From contig NZ_CP040695.2 of NCBI RefSeq assembly GCF_005954645.2, positions 558,001 through 622,000 on the forward strand: 64,000 nucleotides of DNA, written 5' to 3'. This DNA comes from Nocardioides sp. S-1144 (lineage in GTDB: Bacteria > Actinomycetota > Actinomycetes > Propionibacteriales > Nocardioidaceae). The notes beneath the pieces were generated by a model. It searched no databases. It saw only the letters and a list, made by a program, of their open reading frames with translations, and had not been told where the DNA came from. A program made the translations under genes and the position numbers. Shown here piece after piece: positions 50,087 to 58,838 of the stretch. Numbering within the stretch: the first letter of the stretch is position 1; every line of letters starts with the position of its first letter.

Positions 50087-51108
50087 GCTGCTGCTCCTTC
50101 GGTCTCGGTGGTGCCGCTCTGGGTCTCGCGCAGGCTGCGCCCGGTCAGGTTCAGGAAGACGTCGTCGAGGGTGGCGCTGGCCACCTCGATCCGCCGCACG
50201 GGCGTGCCGGACGCCGCCAGCTCGGTGACCAGGTCGGCGGCCAGGTCGCGGCCGTGGGCGACCCGGAGGGCGACGTCGGTGCCGTGGGCGCCGACGACGT
50301 CGACGACGCTGCCCTCGATCCGCGCGGCGCGGGTGGCCGCCGCGGCGGCGTCGTCCGGGGTGGCGAAGCCGAGCGAGACGAGGTCGCCGAGCCCGGACTT
50401 GAGCCGCTGGGCGCTGTCGTCGGCGATCACCAGGCCGTGGTCGATGACGACGACGCGGTCGGCGATCGCGTCGGCCTCCTCGAGGTAGTGGGTGGTGAGC
50501 ACGATCGTGGTGCCGAGCTCGCGGTTGAGCCGCTGCACCTGCTCCTGGAGGTTCACCCGGTTCTGCGGGTCGAGCCCGGTCGACGGCTCGTCGAGGAACA
50601 TCAGCCGGGGCTGGTGCACGAGCCCGATGGCGACGTCGAGGCGGCGGCGCTGGCCGCCGGACAGCGTGGAGACCGGACGACCGGCGTGCTCGGCGAGGTC
50701 GAAGGCCGCCAGCAGCTCGTCGGCGCGGGCGTTCGCCTCGGCGCGGCCCAGGCCGTGGGCCCGGGCCTGGCTGACGACCTCGTCGCGCCCGCGCTGCTGG
50801 TGCCCGGCGGCGTTGCCCTGCCCGACGTAGCCGATGCAGCGGCGCACGGCGCGCTGCTCGGTGACGACGTCGTGGCCGGCGACCTGGGCGGTGCCCGACG
50901 TCGGCGCGACGAGCGTGGTGAGCATGCGCAGCGTCGTCGACTTGCCGGCGCCGTTCGGGCCGAGGAAGGCGACGAGCTCGCCGTCGGTGACCTCCAGGTC
51001 GAGGCCGCGGACGGCGTCCACGGTCTGCTTGTGACGGGTGAAGGTCTTGGTCAGTCCCTGCGTCCGGATGACCGGACCTGGCTGGTGGGGGTGGGGTGAG
51101 GTGGTCAT
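50083..51108 (-). CDS. ABC exporter ATP-binding protein (DrrA-like)
   Basis: The 341-residue ATPase has Walker A GPNGAGKST, Q-loop GYVGQGNAAGHQQRGRDEV, signature STLSGGQRRRLDVAIGL, Walker B LMFLDEPSTGLDP and H-loop TTHYLEEAD. A C-terminal domain of about 100 residues ends ATLDDVFLNLTGR, the DrrA-type tail. The Q-loop insertion QQRG replaces the usual ENL region. ATG 51108 lies seven bases after TAGCGT (complement strand), so a leaderless start is likely; the GTG at 51117 would lie inside that promoter. It is divergent from the WYL regulator. Confidence 0.92.
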   Translation of the reverse strand: MTTSPHPHQPGPVIRTQGLTKTFTRHKQTVDAVRGLDLEVTDGELVAFLGPNGAGKSTTLRMLTTLVAPTSGTAQVAGHDVVTEQRAVRRCIGYVGQGNAAGHQQRGRDEVVSQARAHGLGRAEANARADELLAAFDLAEHAGRPVSTLSGGQRRRLDVAIGLVHQPRLMFLDEPSTGLDPQNRVNLQEQVQRLNRELGTTIVLTTHYLEEADAIADRVVVIDHGLVIADDSAQRLKSGLGDLVSLGFATPDDAAAAATRAARIEGSVVDVVGAHGTDVALRVAHGRDLAADLVTELAASGTPVRRIEVASATLDDVFLNLTGRSLRETQSGTTETEGAAA

Positions 51109-51170
51109 GCCGACCACGCTAGGAGCGATTCCGGTCAGGTACTGGCCTCAATGCGACCTATCGTGGAGTC

Positions 51171-52124
51171 ATGTCCACCAGCGCCCGGATGCTCTCGCTG
51201 CTCTCCCTGCTCCAGACCCACCGGTACTGGCCCGGTGAGGAGCTGGCGGCCCGGCTGGAGGTGAGCGGGCGCACGCTGCGCCGCGACATCGAGCGGCTGC
51301 GCGACCTCGGCTACTGCGTCGACGCCTCGCGCGGGGTGGCCGGCGGCTACCAGCTGCGCGCCGGCGGCCAGCTGCCGCCGCTCCTGCTCGAGGACGACGA
51401 GGCGGTCGCCATCGCCGCCGGCCTGCGGTCGGCGGCCGCCGGGTCGGTCGGTGGCCTCGAGGAGACGTCGGTCCAGGCCCTCACGAAGGTGGTCGCGCTG
51501 ATGCCGCCGGCGCTGCGACGCCGGATGGACGCGTTGGCCACGCAGACCGACGCGCCCGGTCCGTGGCGCGAGGGCCCGGGCGTCGACGCCGTCCTGCTGA
51601 CGACGCTGGCCCAGGCCTGCCGCGACGACGAGCCGCTGGCCTTCGCCTACCAGGCCCGCGGCGCCGACGTCACCCGGCGGCGGGTCGAGCCGCACCGGCT
51701 GGTCTCCCTGGGACGCCGCTGGTACCTCGTCGCCTACGACCGCGACCGCCAGGACTGGCGCTCCTTCCGCGTCGACCGGATCACCGACGCCGCCGCGACC
51801 GGCCAGCGCTTCCGCCCGCGCGACCTGCCCGCCGAGAGCGCCCTGGCCTTCGTCCGGTCCGGCTTCCGCCGGATCCCGCACCGCCACGACGTCCGCGTGC
51901 GGGTGACCGCCCCCGCCCCGCGGGTGGCCGACGCCGTGGGCCAGTGGGGCACGGTGACGCCCGACGGCGAGGACGCCTGCCTGCTCGAGATGAACGTCGA
52001 CGCGCTCGAGTGGCCGGTCATGGTCCTCGCCCGGCTCGCCGTCCCGTTCACCGTCGACTCGCCGCCCGAGCTCCGCGCCGCCTGCTCCTCGGTGGCCGAG
52101 CTCTTCTCGGCCGCCTCCGCCTGA
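51171..52124 (+). CDS. HTH/WYL-domain transcriptional regulator
   Basis: The 317-residue protein has an N-terminal HTH_11-type winged helix (ARMLSLLSLLQTHRYWPGEELAARLEVSGRTLRRDIERLRDLGY), then a WYL domain with PHRLVSLGRRWYLVAYDRDRQDWRSFRVDRI (W-Y-L seen directly) and a C-terminal WCX-like extension. It is divergent from the ABC exporter with only 62 bases between starts, so it very probably controls it. ATG 51171 lies six bases after TATCGT (51159-51164), with GGAG in between; leaderless or weakly led. WYL regulators often sense nucleotides or nucleic acids; ligand unknown. Confidence 0.92.
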   Translation: MSTSARMLSLLSLLQTHRYWPGEELAARLEVSGRTLRRDIERLRDLGYCVDASRGVAGGYQLRAGGQLPPLLLEDDEAVAIAAGLRSAAAGSVGGLEETSVQALTKVVALMPPALRRRMDALATQTDAPGPWREGPGVDAVLLTTLAQACRDDEPLAFAYQARGADVTRRRVEPHRLVSLGRRWYLVAYDRDRQDWRSFRVDRITDAAATGQRFRPRDLPAESALAFVRSGFRRIPHRHDVRVRVTAPAPRVADAVGQWGTVTPDGEDACLLEMNVDALEWPVMVLARLAVPFTVDSPPELRAACSSVAELFSAASA

Positions 52125-52144
52125 GGTTCCCGGAGTGCTCAGGC
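52119..52144. terminator. Weak bidirectional hairpin between convergent genes
   Basis: GCCTGAG (52119-52125) and CTCAGGC (52138-52144) form a 7-bp stem around a 12-base loop spanning the two facing stop codons. Confidence 0.4.
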
Positions 52145-52918
52145 GCGCAGCGCGGCGGCCTCGACGAGGGAGGGGCCGTACCAGGTGATCAGCCGGCCCG
52201 ACACGAGCTCGGTCGGGGTCCGGGTGAAGGCCTCCGGGCCGTCGTCGGCGGTGAAGACGTAGGGCTCGTCGGGCAGCAGGACGACGTCGGCGCCGGCGGC
52301 GTCGAGGTCGGCCAGGTCGACGGCGGGGTAGCGACCGGCCGCCCGGCCCGGCAGCGCGCCCGACAGCGGGCCCGACGTCGCGGGGTCGGCGTACACGTTC
52401 GCCCACCCCAGCCGGCGGAGCAGGTCGGTGGTGAACGTCGGGGCGCCGACCACCATCCAAGGGTCGCGCCAGATCGGGACGGCGACGGTGCGGGTGACCG
52501 GGGGCAGCGGGCCGCACCAGAGCCCGTGCGACTCGGTGAGCCAGGCGGGCGTCGTCCAGCCGAGGGCGCCGAGCAGCCGCTCCATCGAGGCGACCGCCTG
52601 CGGGACGGTCTCGATGTCGGTCACCCAGACCGCGACCCCCGACTCCCTCAGGCGTCGCACGTCGAGCTCGCGGTTCTCCTCCTTGTTGGCGACCACGACG
52701 TCGGGCGCCAGCGCGCGGATCGCCGCGAGGTCGGGGTTCTTGGTGCCGCGGACCCGGGTGACGTCGAGGTCGGCGGGGTGGGTGCACCAGTCGGTCGCAC
52801 CGACCACGGCGTCCGGCTCGACGGAGACCAGGGCCTCGGTCAGCGACGGGACCAGCGAGACGACGCGCCGGGCCGGCCCGGCGAGCGGGACGGCGGTGCC
52901 GAGGTCGTCGAGGCTCAC
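52139..52918 (-). CDS. Helical-backbone metal receptor (cobalamin-binding BtuF-like) protein without signal peptide
   Basis: The protein has 259 residues with the type III periplasmic-binding fold: RRVVSLVPSLTEALVSVEPDAVVGATDWCTHP, RVRGTKNPDLAAIRALAPDVVVANKEEN, and VVLLPDEPYVFTADD. These are typical of BtuF-like helical-backbone receptors. No signal peptide or lipobox is visible from GTG 52918, so it is either cytosolic or exported in an unusual way. No BtuC/BtuD genes are nearby. Its start overlaps the stop of the DUF4333 lipoprotein gene. The nearby B12-dependent IcmF gene is suggestive, but cobalamin binding is not shown. Confidence 0.78.
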   Translation of the reverse strand: MSLDDLGTAVPLAGPARRVVSLVPSLTEALVSVEPDAVVGATDWCTHPADLDVTRVRGTKNPDLAAIRALAPDVVVANKEENRELDVRRLRESGVAVWVTDIETVPQAVASMERLLGALGWTTPAWLTESHGLWCGPLPPVTRTVAVPIWRDPWMVVGAPTFTTDLLRRLGWANVYADPATSGPLSGALPGRAAGRYPAVDLADLDAAGADVVLLPDEPYVFTADDGPEAFTRTPTELVSGRLITWYGPSLVEAAALRA

Positions 52919-53259
52919 ATGACCTCGTCGTCGACCTGGATGTCGAAACCGACGTCGGTGCCGTCGACGTCGGTGACCGTCACGGTCACCCCGACCTCGT
53001 CCTCGCCGGCGGTGAGCACGCACCGCATCGTCTCGTCGACCTCGCCCTCGAGGTCGCCCGGGCAGGCGACGGCGTCGGGGGCCTGGCCGACCTGCGCCTC
53101 GAGCTCCTCGCTGATCTTGGTCTCGACCTCGGCCTGGTCGACGCTCGGCGTGTCGGAGCCGACCGACACCTCGGCCGAGCAGCCGCCGAGCACGAGCGCG
53201 GCCGCGCCGACGAGGAGGAGCGGGCGCAGCAGGACGAAGTGGCGCCGGGGGGAGGTCAT
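52915..53259 (-). CDS. DUF4333 lipoprotein
   Basis: The product has 114 residues with a lipoprotein signal (LVLGGC, Cys27). The mature part has the DUF4333 pattern VDQAEVETKISEELEAQVGQAPDAVACPGDLEGEVDETMRCVLTAG with two Cys that bracket the domain, as in mycobacterial and streptomycete homologues. It is acidic and extracytoplasmic; function unknown. ATG 53259 lies six bases after TACCGT (complement of 53266-53271), a leaderless start. Its stop overlaps the start of the metal-receptor-like gene (GTGA), so the two are co-translated. Confidence 0.9.
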   Translation of the reverse strand: MTSPRRHFVLLRPLLLVGAAALVLGGCSAEVSVGSDTPSVDQAEVETKISEELEAQVGQAPDAVACPGDLEGEVDETMRCVLTAGEDEVGVTVTVTDVDGTDVGFDIQVDDEVM

Positions 53260-53355
53260 GGGCTCACGGTAGGGGTGCGGTGACCCCCTCCGTCGCCGAA
53301 CCCCACCATCTCGTGCCGACCCAGGTCGTGGGGGGACGCGTCGCTCGTCCGCCGC

Positions 53356-56300
53356 TCAGACGTTGCGGCGGTACTGGCCGCCGACCTCGAAGAAGGCGTC
53401 GGTGACCTGGCCGAGGGTGCAGACGCGGGCGGCGTCCATGAGGACGGCGAACACGTTCTCGTCGGTGGTCGCGGCCTCCTTCAGGCGCGCCAGGGCGGCG
53501 GCGGCCTCCTCGGTGTGGGCCTCCTGGAAGGAGCGGACGCCGTCGAGCTGCGACTGCTTCTCGGTGTCGGTGGCGCGGGCCAGCTCGACGTGGGTCGGGG
53601 TGCCGCCGTCGCCGGCCGGCTTGCGGAAGGTGTTGACGCCGACGATCGGGAGCGAGCCGTCGTGCTTGCGGTGCTCGTAGAGCATCGACTCGTCCTGGAT
53701 CCGACCGCGCTGGTAGCCGGTCTCCATCGCGCCGAGGACGCCGCCGCGCTCGTTGATCGCGTCGAACTCCTCCAGCACCGCCGCCTCCACGAGGTCGGTG
53801 AGCTCGTCGATGATGAACGAGCCCTGGAGCGGGTTCTCGTTCATCGCCAGGCCCCACTCGCGGTTGATGATCAGCTGGATCGCGAGCGCACGACGCACCG
53901 ACTCCTCCGACGGCGTCGTGACGGCCTCGTCGTAGGCGTTGGTGTGCAGCGAGTTGGCGTTGTCGTAGATCGCGATCAGCGCCTGCAGCGTGGTGCGGAT
54001 GTCGTTGAAGTCCATCTCCTGGGCGTGCAGGGAGCGGCCCGAGGTCTGCACGTGGTACTTCAGCTTCTGCGAGCGGTCGTTGGCGCCGTACTTGTCGCGC
54101 ATGGCGACGGCCCAGATGCGGCGCGCGACCCGCCCGATCACGGAGTACTCCGGGTCCATGCCGTTGGAGAAGAAGAACGACAGGTTCGGCGCGAAGTCGT
54201 CGATGTCGAGACCGCGCGCGAGGTAGGACTCGACGTAGGTGAAGCCGTTGGCCAGGGTGAAGGCGAGCTGGCTGATCGGGTTCGCCCCGGCCTCGGCGAT
54301 GTGGTAGCCGGAGATCGAGACCGAGTAGAAGTTGCGCACCTTGTTCTGGATGAACCACTCCTGGATGTCGGCCATCATCCGCAGCGAGAACTCGGTGGAG
54401 AACAGGCAGGTGTTCTGGCCCTGGTCCTCCTTGAGGATGTCGGCCTGCACCGTGCCGCGGACGTTGGCCACGGCGTGCGCGGCGAGCATCGCGCGCTCCT
54501 CCTCCGACGGCTCGCGGCTCTCCCGCTCCCGGAAGGCGTCGACCTGCTGGTCGATCACGGTGTTGAGGAAGAAGGCCAGCACGGTCGGGGCCGGGCCGTT
54601 GATCGTCATCGAGACGCTCGTGGACGGCGCCACGAGGTCGAAGCCGCCGTAGAGCACCTTCATGTCGTCGAGGGTCGCGACGCTGACGCCGGACGTGCCG
54701 ACCTTGCCGTAGATGTCGGGGCGCTCGTCGGGGTCGCGCCCGTACAGCGTCACCGAGTCGAACGCCGTCGAGAGCCGCTTGGCGTCGCCGTCGGCGCTGA
54801 GGATCTTGAAGCGGCGGTTGGTGCGCGCCGGGTCGCCCTCGCCGGCGAACATCCGGGCGGGGTCCTCGCCGTCGCGCTTGAACTGGAACACGCCGGCGGT
54901 GTACGGGAACAGGCCCGGCAGGTTCTCGCGGCGCCAGAACCGGACCAGCTCGCCGTGGTCGGTGTAGGTCGGCAGCGCGACCCGGCGGATCTTGTTGCCC
55001 GACAGCGACTCCCGCACCAGCTGGGTGTGGATCTCCTTGTCGCGGACCACGACGACCTGCTCGTCGCCGGAGTAGGCCTCGACCACCGAGGACCAGTCGT
55101 CGATCTGGTCGCGCACCTCGCGGGGCAGGTCCTCGCGCGCGGACTCGAGCAGCCGGTCGACCTCCTCACGGTCGCGGAGCTCCTCGGCCACCGCGGCCAG
55201 GCGCTGCACGCGCCGGGCGGCCTCGGCCAGCTCGTCGGTGCGCCGGTGGTAGCCGCGCACGGTCTCGGTGATCTCGGAGAGGTAGCGGATCCGCTCGCCC
55301 GGGATGACCTGCTTGATCGCCGACGACGTCTTGGTGTCGACCGCGGCGAGGGTGCCGTCGGCGACCGGGAGCCCCTGCTCGGCCAGGAGGCCGCGCAGGT
55401 GCTGGTAGAGCGAGGTGACGCCGTCGTCGTTGAACCGCGCGGCCGAGGTGCCGTAGACCGGCATGTCGGCGGGCTGCTGGCCGAAGGCCTCGCGGTTGCG
55501 GACGAGCTGGCGGCCGACGTCGCGCAGGGCGTCGGCGGCGCCGCGGCGCTCGAACTTGTTGATCGCCACGACGTCGGCGAAGTCGAGCATGTCGATCTTC
55601 TCCAGCTGCGAGGCGGCGCCGAACTCGGGCGTCATGACGTACATCGAGGTGTCGACGAACGGCACGATCGCGGCGTCGCCCTGGCCGATGCCGGGGGTCT
55701 CGACCACGACGAGGTCGAAGCCGGCGGCCTTGAGGACGTCGATGACGTCGGGCAGGTGGTCGGGCAGCTCGTGCGCGCCGCGGGTGGCCAGCGAGCGGAA
55801 GTAGACGCGGTCGCCGTCGAGGGAGTTCATCCGGATCCGGTCGCCGAGCAGCGCCCCGCCGCCCTTGCGCCGGGTCGGGTCGATGGCGACGACGGCGACC
55901 CGCAGCTTGTCCTGCTGGTCGACGCGGAAGCGGCGCACGAGCTCGTCGGTCAGCGACGACTTGCCCGAGCCGCCGGTGCCGGTGATGCCGAGCACGGGGG
56001 CGGGGTGGCGGGCCGCGGCGGCGCGGACGGCGTCCAGCACCTCGCCGTCGAGGCGACCGAGCTCGGCGCCGGTGATCGCCCGGGCCACGGCGAACCGGTC
56101 GCCGCTGATGACCTGCTCGGCGGTGACCTGCTTGGTCTCCCACAGGTCGCTGTCGCAGTCGGCGACGACGGAGTTGATCATCCCGACCAGGCCCATCCGC
56201 TGGCCGTCCTCGGGGGAGAAGATGGTGACGCCCGAGGCCCGCAGCCGCTGGATCTCGTCGTGCACGATGACGCCGCCGCCACCCCCGACGACCTTCACGT

Positions 56301-56583
56301 GGTCGGCGCCCTGGGCGCGCAGCGACTCCACGAGGTACTCGAAGTACTCGATGTGGCCGCCCTGGTAGGACGAGACGGCGACGCCCTGGACGTCCTCCTC
56401 CAGCGCGGCGTCGACGACCTCCTGCACGGAGCGGTTGTGGCCGAGGTGGACGACCTCGCACCCCTGGCTCTGGAAGATCCGCCGCATGATGTTGATCGAG
56501 GCGTCGTGGCCGTCGAACAGGCTGCTCGCGGTGACGAGGCGGACGGGGTTCTGCGGCACGTGCAGGGCGGGGCGGTCGGGCAC
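53356..56583 (-). CDS. icmF: Fused isobutyryl-CoA mutase (IcmF)
   Basis: 1075 residues. N-terminal B12-binding domain with FDGHDASINIMRR (His26 as lower cobalt ligand) and VVGGGGGVIVHDE. The central MeaB-type G-protein chaperone has Walker A GTGGSGKSS (202-210), RRKGGGALLGDRIRMNS, and INKFERRGA (base recognition). The C-terminal mutase barrel carries GYHIAEAGANPISQLAFTLANG. Phe566 (TAGVF) and Gln723 (GQNTC) seem to align with the Phe/Gln pair that selects isobutyryl-/butyryl-CoA, in place of the Tyr/Arg of methylmalonyl-CoA mutase. GTG 56583 has GGGAG upstream. It interconverts isobutyryl- and n-butyryl-CoA and can load its own cofactor using GTP. It is downstream of a TetR gene on the same strand. 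Confidence 0.95.
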   Translation of the reverse strand: MPDRPALHVPQNPVRLVTASSLFDGHDASINIMRRIFQSQGCEVVHLGHNRSVQEVVDAALEEDVQGVAVSSYQGGHIEYFEYLVESLRAQGADHVKVVGGGGGVIVHDEIQRLRASGVTIFSPEDGQRMGLVGMINSVVADCDSDLWETKQVTAEQVISGDRFAVARAITGAELGRLDGEVLDAVRAAAARHPAPVLGITGTGGSGKSSLTDELVRRFRVDQQDKLRVAVVAIDPTRRKGGGALLGDRIRMNSLDGDRVYFRSLATRGAHELPDHLPDVIDVLKAAGFDLVVVETPGIGQGDAAIVPFVDTSMYVMTPEFGAASQLEKIDMLDFADVVAINKFERRGAADALRDVGRQLVRNREAFGQQPADMPVYGTSAARFNDDGVTSLYQHLRGLLAEQGLPVADGTLAAVDTKTSSAIKQVIPGERIRYLSEITETVRGYHRRTDELAEAARRVQRLAAVAEELRDREEVDRLLESAREDLPREVRDQIDDWSSVVEAYSGDEQVVVVRDKEIHTQLVRESLSGNKIRRVALPTYTDHGELVRFWRRENLPGLFPYTAGVFQFKRDGEDPARMFAGEGDPARTNRRFKILSADGDAKRLSTAFDSVTLYGRDPDERPDIYGKVGTSGVSVATLDDMKVLYGGFDLVAPSTSVSMTINGPAPTVLAFFLNTVIDQQVDAFRERESREPSEEERAMLAAHAVANVRGTVQADILKEDQGQNTCLFSTEFSLRMMADIQEWFIQNKVRNFYSVSISGYHIAEAGANPISQLAFTLANGFTYVESYLARGLDIDDFAPNLSFFFSNGMDPEYSVIGRVARRIWAVAMRDKYGANDRSQKLKYHVQTSGRSLHAQEMDFNDIRTTLQALIAIYDNANSLHTNAYDEAVTTPSEESVRRALAIQLIINREWGLAMNENPLQGSFIIDELTDLVEAAVLEEFDAINERGGVLGAMETGYQRGRIQDESMLYEHRKHDGSLPIVGVNTFRKPAGDGGTPTHVELARATDTEKQSQLDGVRSFQEAHTEEAAAALARLKEAATTDENVFAVLMDAARVCTLGQVTDAFFEVGGQYRRNV

Positions 56584-56705
56584 GGTGGCTCCCAGGGGGC
56601 GGCGCGGCGGGGCGAACTGGTAGGACGCCGCACCAGATTACTAGGAAGTCCAACCAGTTACCAGACGAGTCCGACGCCGTCGCCGGCCCGTCCTGCCCCG
56701 CGGGC

Positions 56706-57323
56706 CTACGCGGTGGCGGTGCCGGTGACGAACGGCAGTGCGTCGCCGAACGCGCAGGCCGTGAAGGGGGCGACCGCCGCCCCGGGACCGGCCTCGTCGA
56801 CGTGCTCCGGGGCGCGCATCGAGAGGAGCACGTTCATCAGCATCCCCTGGGCGACGAAGTCGCGGATCCGCTCCTCGCTGCCACCGGCGTCCCGGAGCGT
56901 CGCGACCACCGCGCCCATGCAGGCCCGGCTGCGCTCGGCGATCTCGTCGATGCCCCCGGCCGCGAACCCGTGCATCATCACCATCAGCAGGTCGCGGTCG
57001 GCCATCAGGTCGGTGTAGGCCAGTCCGAGCCGGCCCCAGTCGTCGTCGCTGTCGGCGTCGAAGGGCTGGGCGGTGAGGACGTCGGTGAACGCGCGGCCGA
57101 TCCGCTCCATCGAGCGCTCGAAGACCTCGAGGAAGAGCTCGAGCTTGGTCCCGAAGATGCGGACGACGTAGGGCTGCGACACCCCGGCCTGCCGGGCGAC
57201 GGCGTCGGTGCTGGTGCCGTGGTAGCCGCCGAGCGCGAACGCGCCGGTGGCGGCGTCGAGGACCAGCTCGCGGCGGTCCTCGGCGCTCATCCGGGGGACG
57301 GGGGCGGCGGCTCTCGGCTTCAC
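56706..57323 (-). CDS. TetR family transcriptional regulator
   Basis: The 205-residue protein has a TetR HTH at about residues 14-60: ELVLDAATGAFALGGYHGTSTDAVARQAGVSQPYVVRIFGTKLELF. The pattern Q-P-Y-V-V-R-I-F-G-T-K is the variant seen in regulators of efflux pumps. It is divergent from an MFS exporter. GTG 57323 lies seven bases after TAACCT (complement of 57331-57336), so it is leaderless, and a dyad overlaps this -10. Likely an autorepressor that also controls the exporter. icmF lies 122 bases downstream on the same strand without a visible terminator, so partial co-transcription is possible. Confidence 0.9.
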   Translation of the reverse strand: MKPRAAAPVPRMSAEDRRELVLDAATGAFALGGYHGTSTDAVARQAGVSQPYVVRIFGTKLELFLEVFERSMERIGRAFTDVLTAQPFDADSDDDWGRLGLAYTDLMADRDLLMVMMHGFAAGGIDEIAERSRACMGAVVATLRDAGGSEERIRDFVAQGMLMNVLLSMRAPEHVDEAGPGAAVAPFTACAFGDALPFVTGTATA

Positions 57324-57330
57324 GCTTGAC

Positions 57331-57350
57331 AGGTTATCAGTCGATTACCT
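57331..57350. promoter_or_regulatory. Operator-like dyad over the promoter of the TetR gene
   Basis: AGGTTA (57331-57336) and TTACCT (57345-57350) form inverted arms with five of six positions paired around eight bases. The left arm is itself the -10 (TAACCT read on the minus strand) of the regulator gene, so binding there would block it; the exporter promoter lies in the same 80-bp gap. Confidence 0.55.
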
Positions 57351-57404
57351 AACGTCTGCGTCATAAGTAATCATTCAATGCCTTTTACGAAGCGGAGCTC
57401 GCCG

Positions 57405-58829
57405 ATGACCGTCCTCGACACCACCCCGGAGCGCCGCGGACCGGTGGCCGACCCGCCGAGCCGTCACTCCCGCGTGCCCGTGTGGCTCGCGATCGTGGCC
57501 GCCTCGCTGCCGATGTTCATGGCCACCCTCGACAACCTGGTGATGACCAGTGCGCTCCCGGTCGTCCGGGCCGACCTCGACGCGAGCGTCGGCCAGCTGT
57601 CGTGGTTCCTCAACGCCTACACCCTGACCTTCGCGACCTTCATGCTGCCGGCCGCGACCCTCGGCGACCGGCTCGGCCGGCGCCGGGTGATGCTCGCCGG
57701 CATCGCGGTGTTCACGCTGGCCTCGATCGCGGCCGCGCTGAGCGGCTCGGCGGAGGCGCTCATCGCGGCCCGCGCCGTCCAGGGCGTCGGGGCCGCGGCG
57801 ATCATGCCGCTGTCGCTGACCCTGCTCGCCTCCTCGGTGTCGGTGGCCATGCGCCCGGTCGCGATCGGGGTGTGGGGCGGGGTCTCCGGCCTCGGTGTCG
57901 CGCTCGGACCGGTCGTCGGTGGTGCCGTCGTCGAGGGCATCAGCTGGCAGGCGATCTTCTGGCTCAACGTGCCGGTCGCCCTGGTCGCCGTCCCGCTGCT
58001 CGTCCTCGCCGTCCGCGACTCGCGCGGCGCCTGGCAGCGCCTCGACCCGGTCGGCACCCTGCTGATCGGGTCCGCGGTGCTCGCCGGCGTCTGGGGTGCG
58101 GTGCACGGCAACGACGACGGCTGGGGCTCGGTCGGCGTGCTCGGCCCGCTGCTGCTCGCGGTGCTCCTGGTCCCGGGCTACGTCCTCTGGGCCCGCGGTC
58201 GCTCCTACGCCGTGCTGCCGCTGCGGCTCTTCGCCTCCCGCGGCTTCGCGGTGGCCAACGTGATCGGCCTGACCTTCACGATGGGCATGTTCGGCGCGGT
58301 CTTCCTGCTCGCGCAGTACCTCCAGGTGGTGCAGGGCTACAGCCCGCTCGAGGCGGGCCTGCGCACCCTCCCGTGGACCGCCGCGCCCATGGTGGTCGCG
58401 CCGATCGCCGGGGCCCTGGCCTCCCGCACCGGGCTGCGGTCGCTGCTCCTGGTGGGGCTGAGCCTCCAGACCGCGGCGCTGGTGTGGTTCGCCGTGGTCA
58501 CCGAGCAGGGTGCCGACTACGGCGCGTTCGTCGTCCCGCTCGCCCTGGCCGGCATCGGGATGGGCCTCACCTTCGCCCCGAGCGCCACGATGGTGCTCGA
58601 CGGGCTGCCCGACGACGACTTCGCGATGGCCAGCTCGGCCAACTCCACGATCCGCGAGTTCGGCGTCGCGCTCGGCATCGCGCTGCTCACCGCGGTCTTC
58701 CTCGGCAACGGCGGCCAGATCAGCCCCACGGGCTACGACGGCGCGGTCGGGCCGGCCCTGCTGACCGGCGCCGCCGCCGTCGGCATCGCCGCGCTCGCGG
58801 CACTGCTCGCCCCGCGGCGGGCCCGCTGA
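57405..58829 (+). CDS. MFS drug exporter, DHA2 (14-TMS) family
   Basis: The 474-residue protein has about 14 membrane segments. N-terminal motif PMFMATLDNLVMTSALPVVRADL is motif D1 of the EmrB/QacA family; GDRLGRRRVMLAG is motif A; RAVQGVGAAAIMPLSLTLLA is motif B; GVWGGVSGLGVALGPVVGG is motif C. ATG 57405 is preceded by GGAG at a good distance; an in-frame ATG at 57378 lacks a ribosome site. It exchanges protons for hydrophobic cargo; cargo unknown. It is controlled by the divergent TetR gene. Confidence 0.93.
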   Translation: MTVLDTTPERRGPVADPPSRHSRVPVWLAIVAASLPMFMATLDNLVMTSALPVVRADLDASVGQLSWFLNAYTLTFATFMLPAATLGDRLGRRRVMLAGIAVFTLASIAAALSGSAEALIAARAVQGVGAAAIMPLSLTLLASSVSVAMRPVAIGVWGGVSGLGVALGPVVGGAVVEGISWQAIFWLNVPVALVAVPLLVLAVRDSRGAWQRLDPVGTLLIGSAVLAGVWGAVHGNDDGWGSVGVLGPLLLAVLLVPGYVLWARGRSYAVLPLRLFASRGFAVANVIGLTFTMGMFGAVFLLAQYLQVVQGYSPLEAGLRTLPWTAAPMVVAPIAGALASRTGLRSLLLVGLSLQTAALVWFAVVTEQGADYGAFVVPLALAGIGMGLTFAPSATMVLDGLPDDDFAMASSANSTIREFGVALGIALLTAVFLGNGGQISPTGYDGAVGPALLTGAAAVGIAALAALLAPRRAR

Positions 58830-58838
58830 CTCCCGGAC

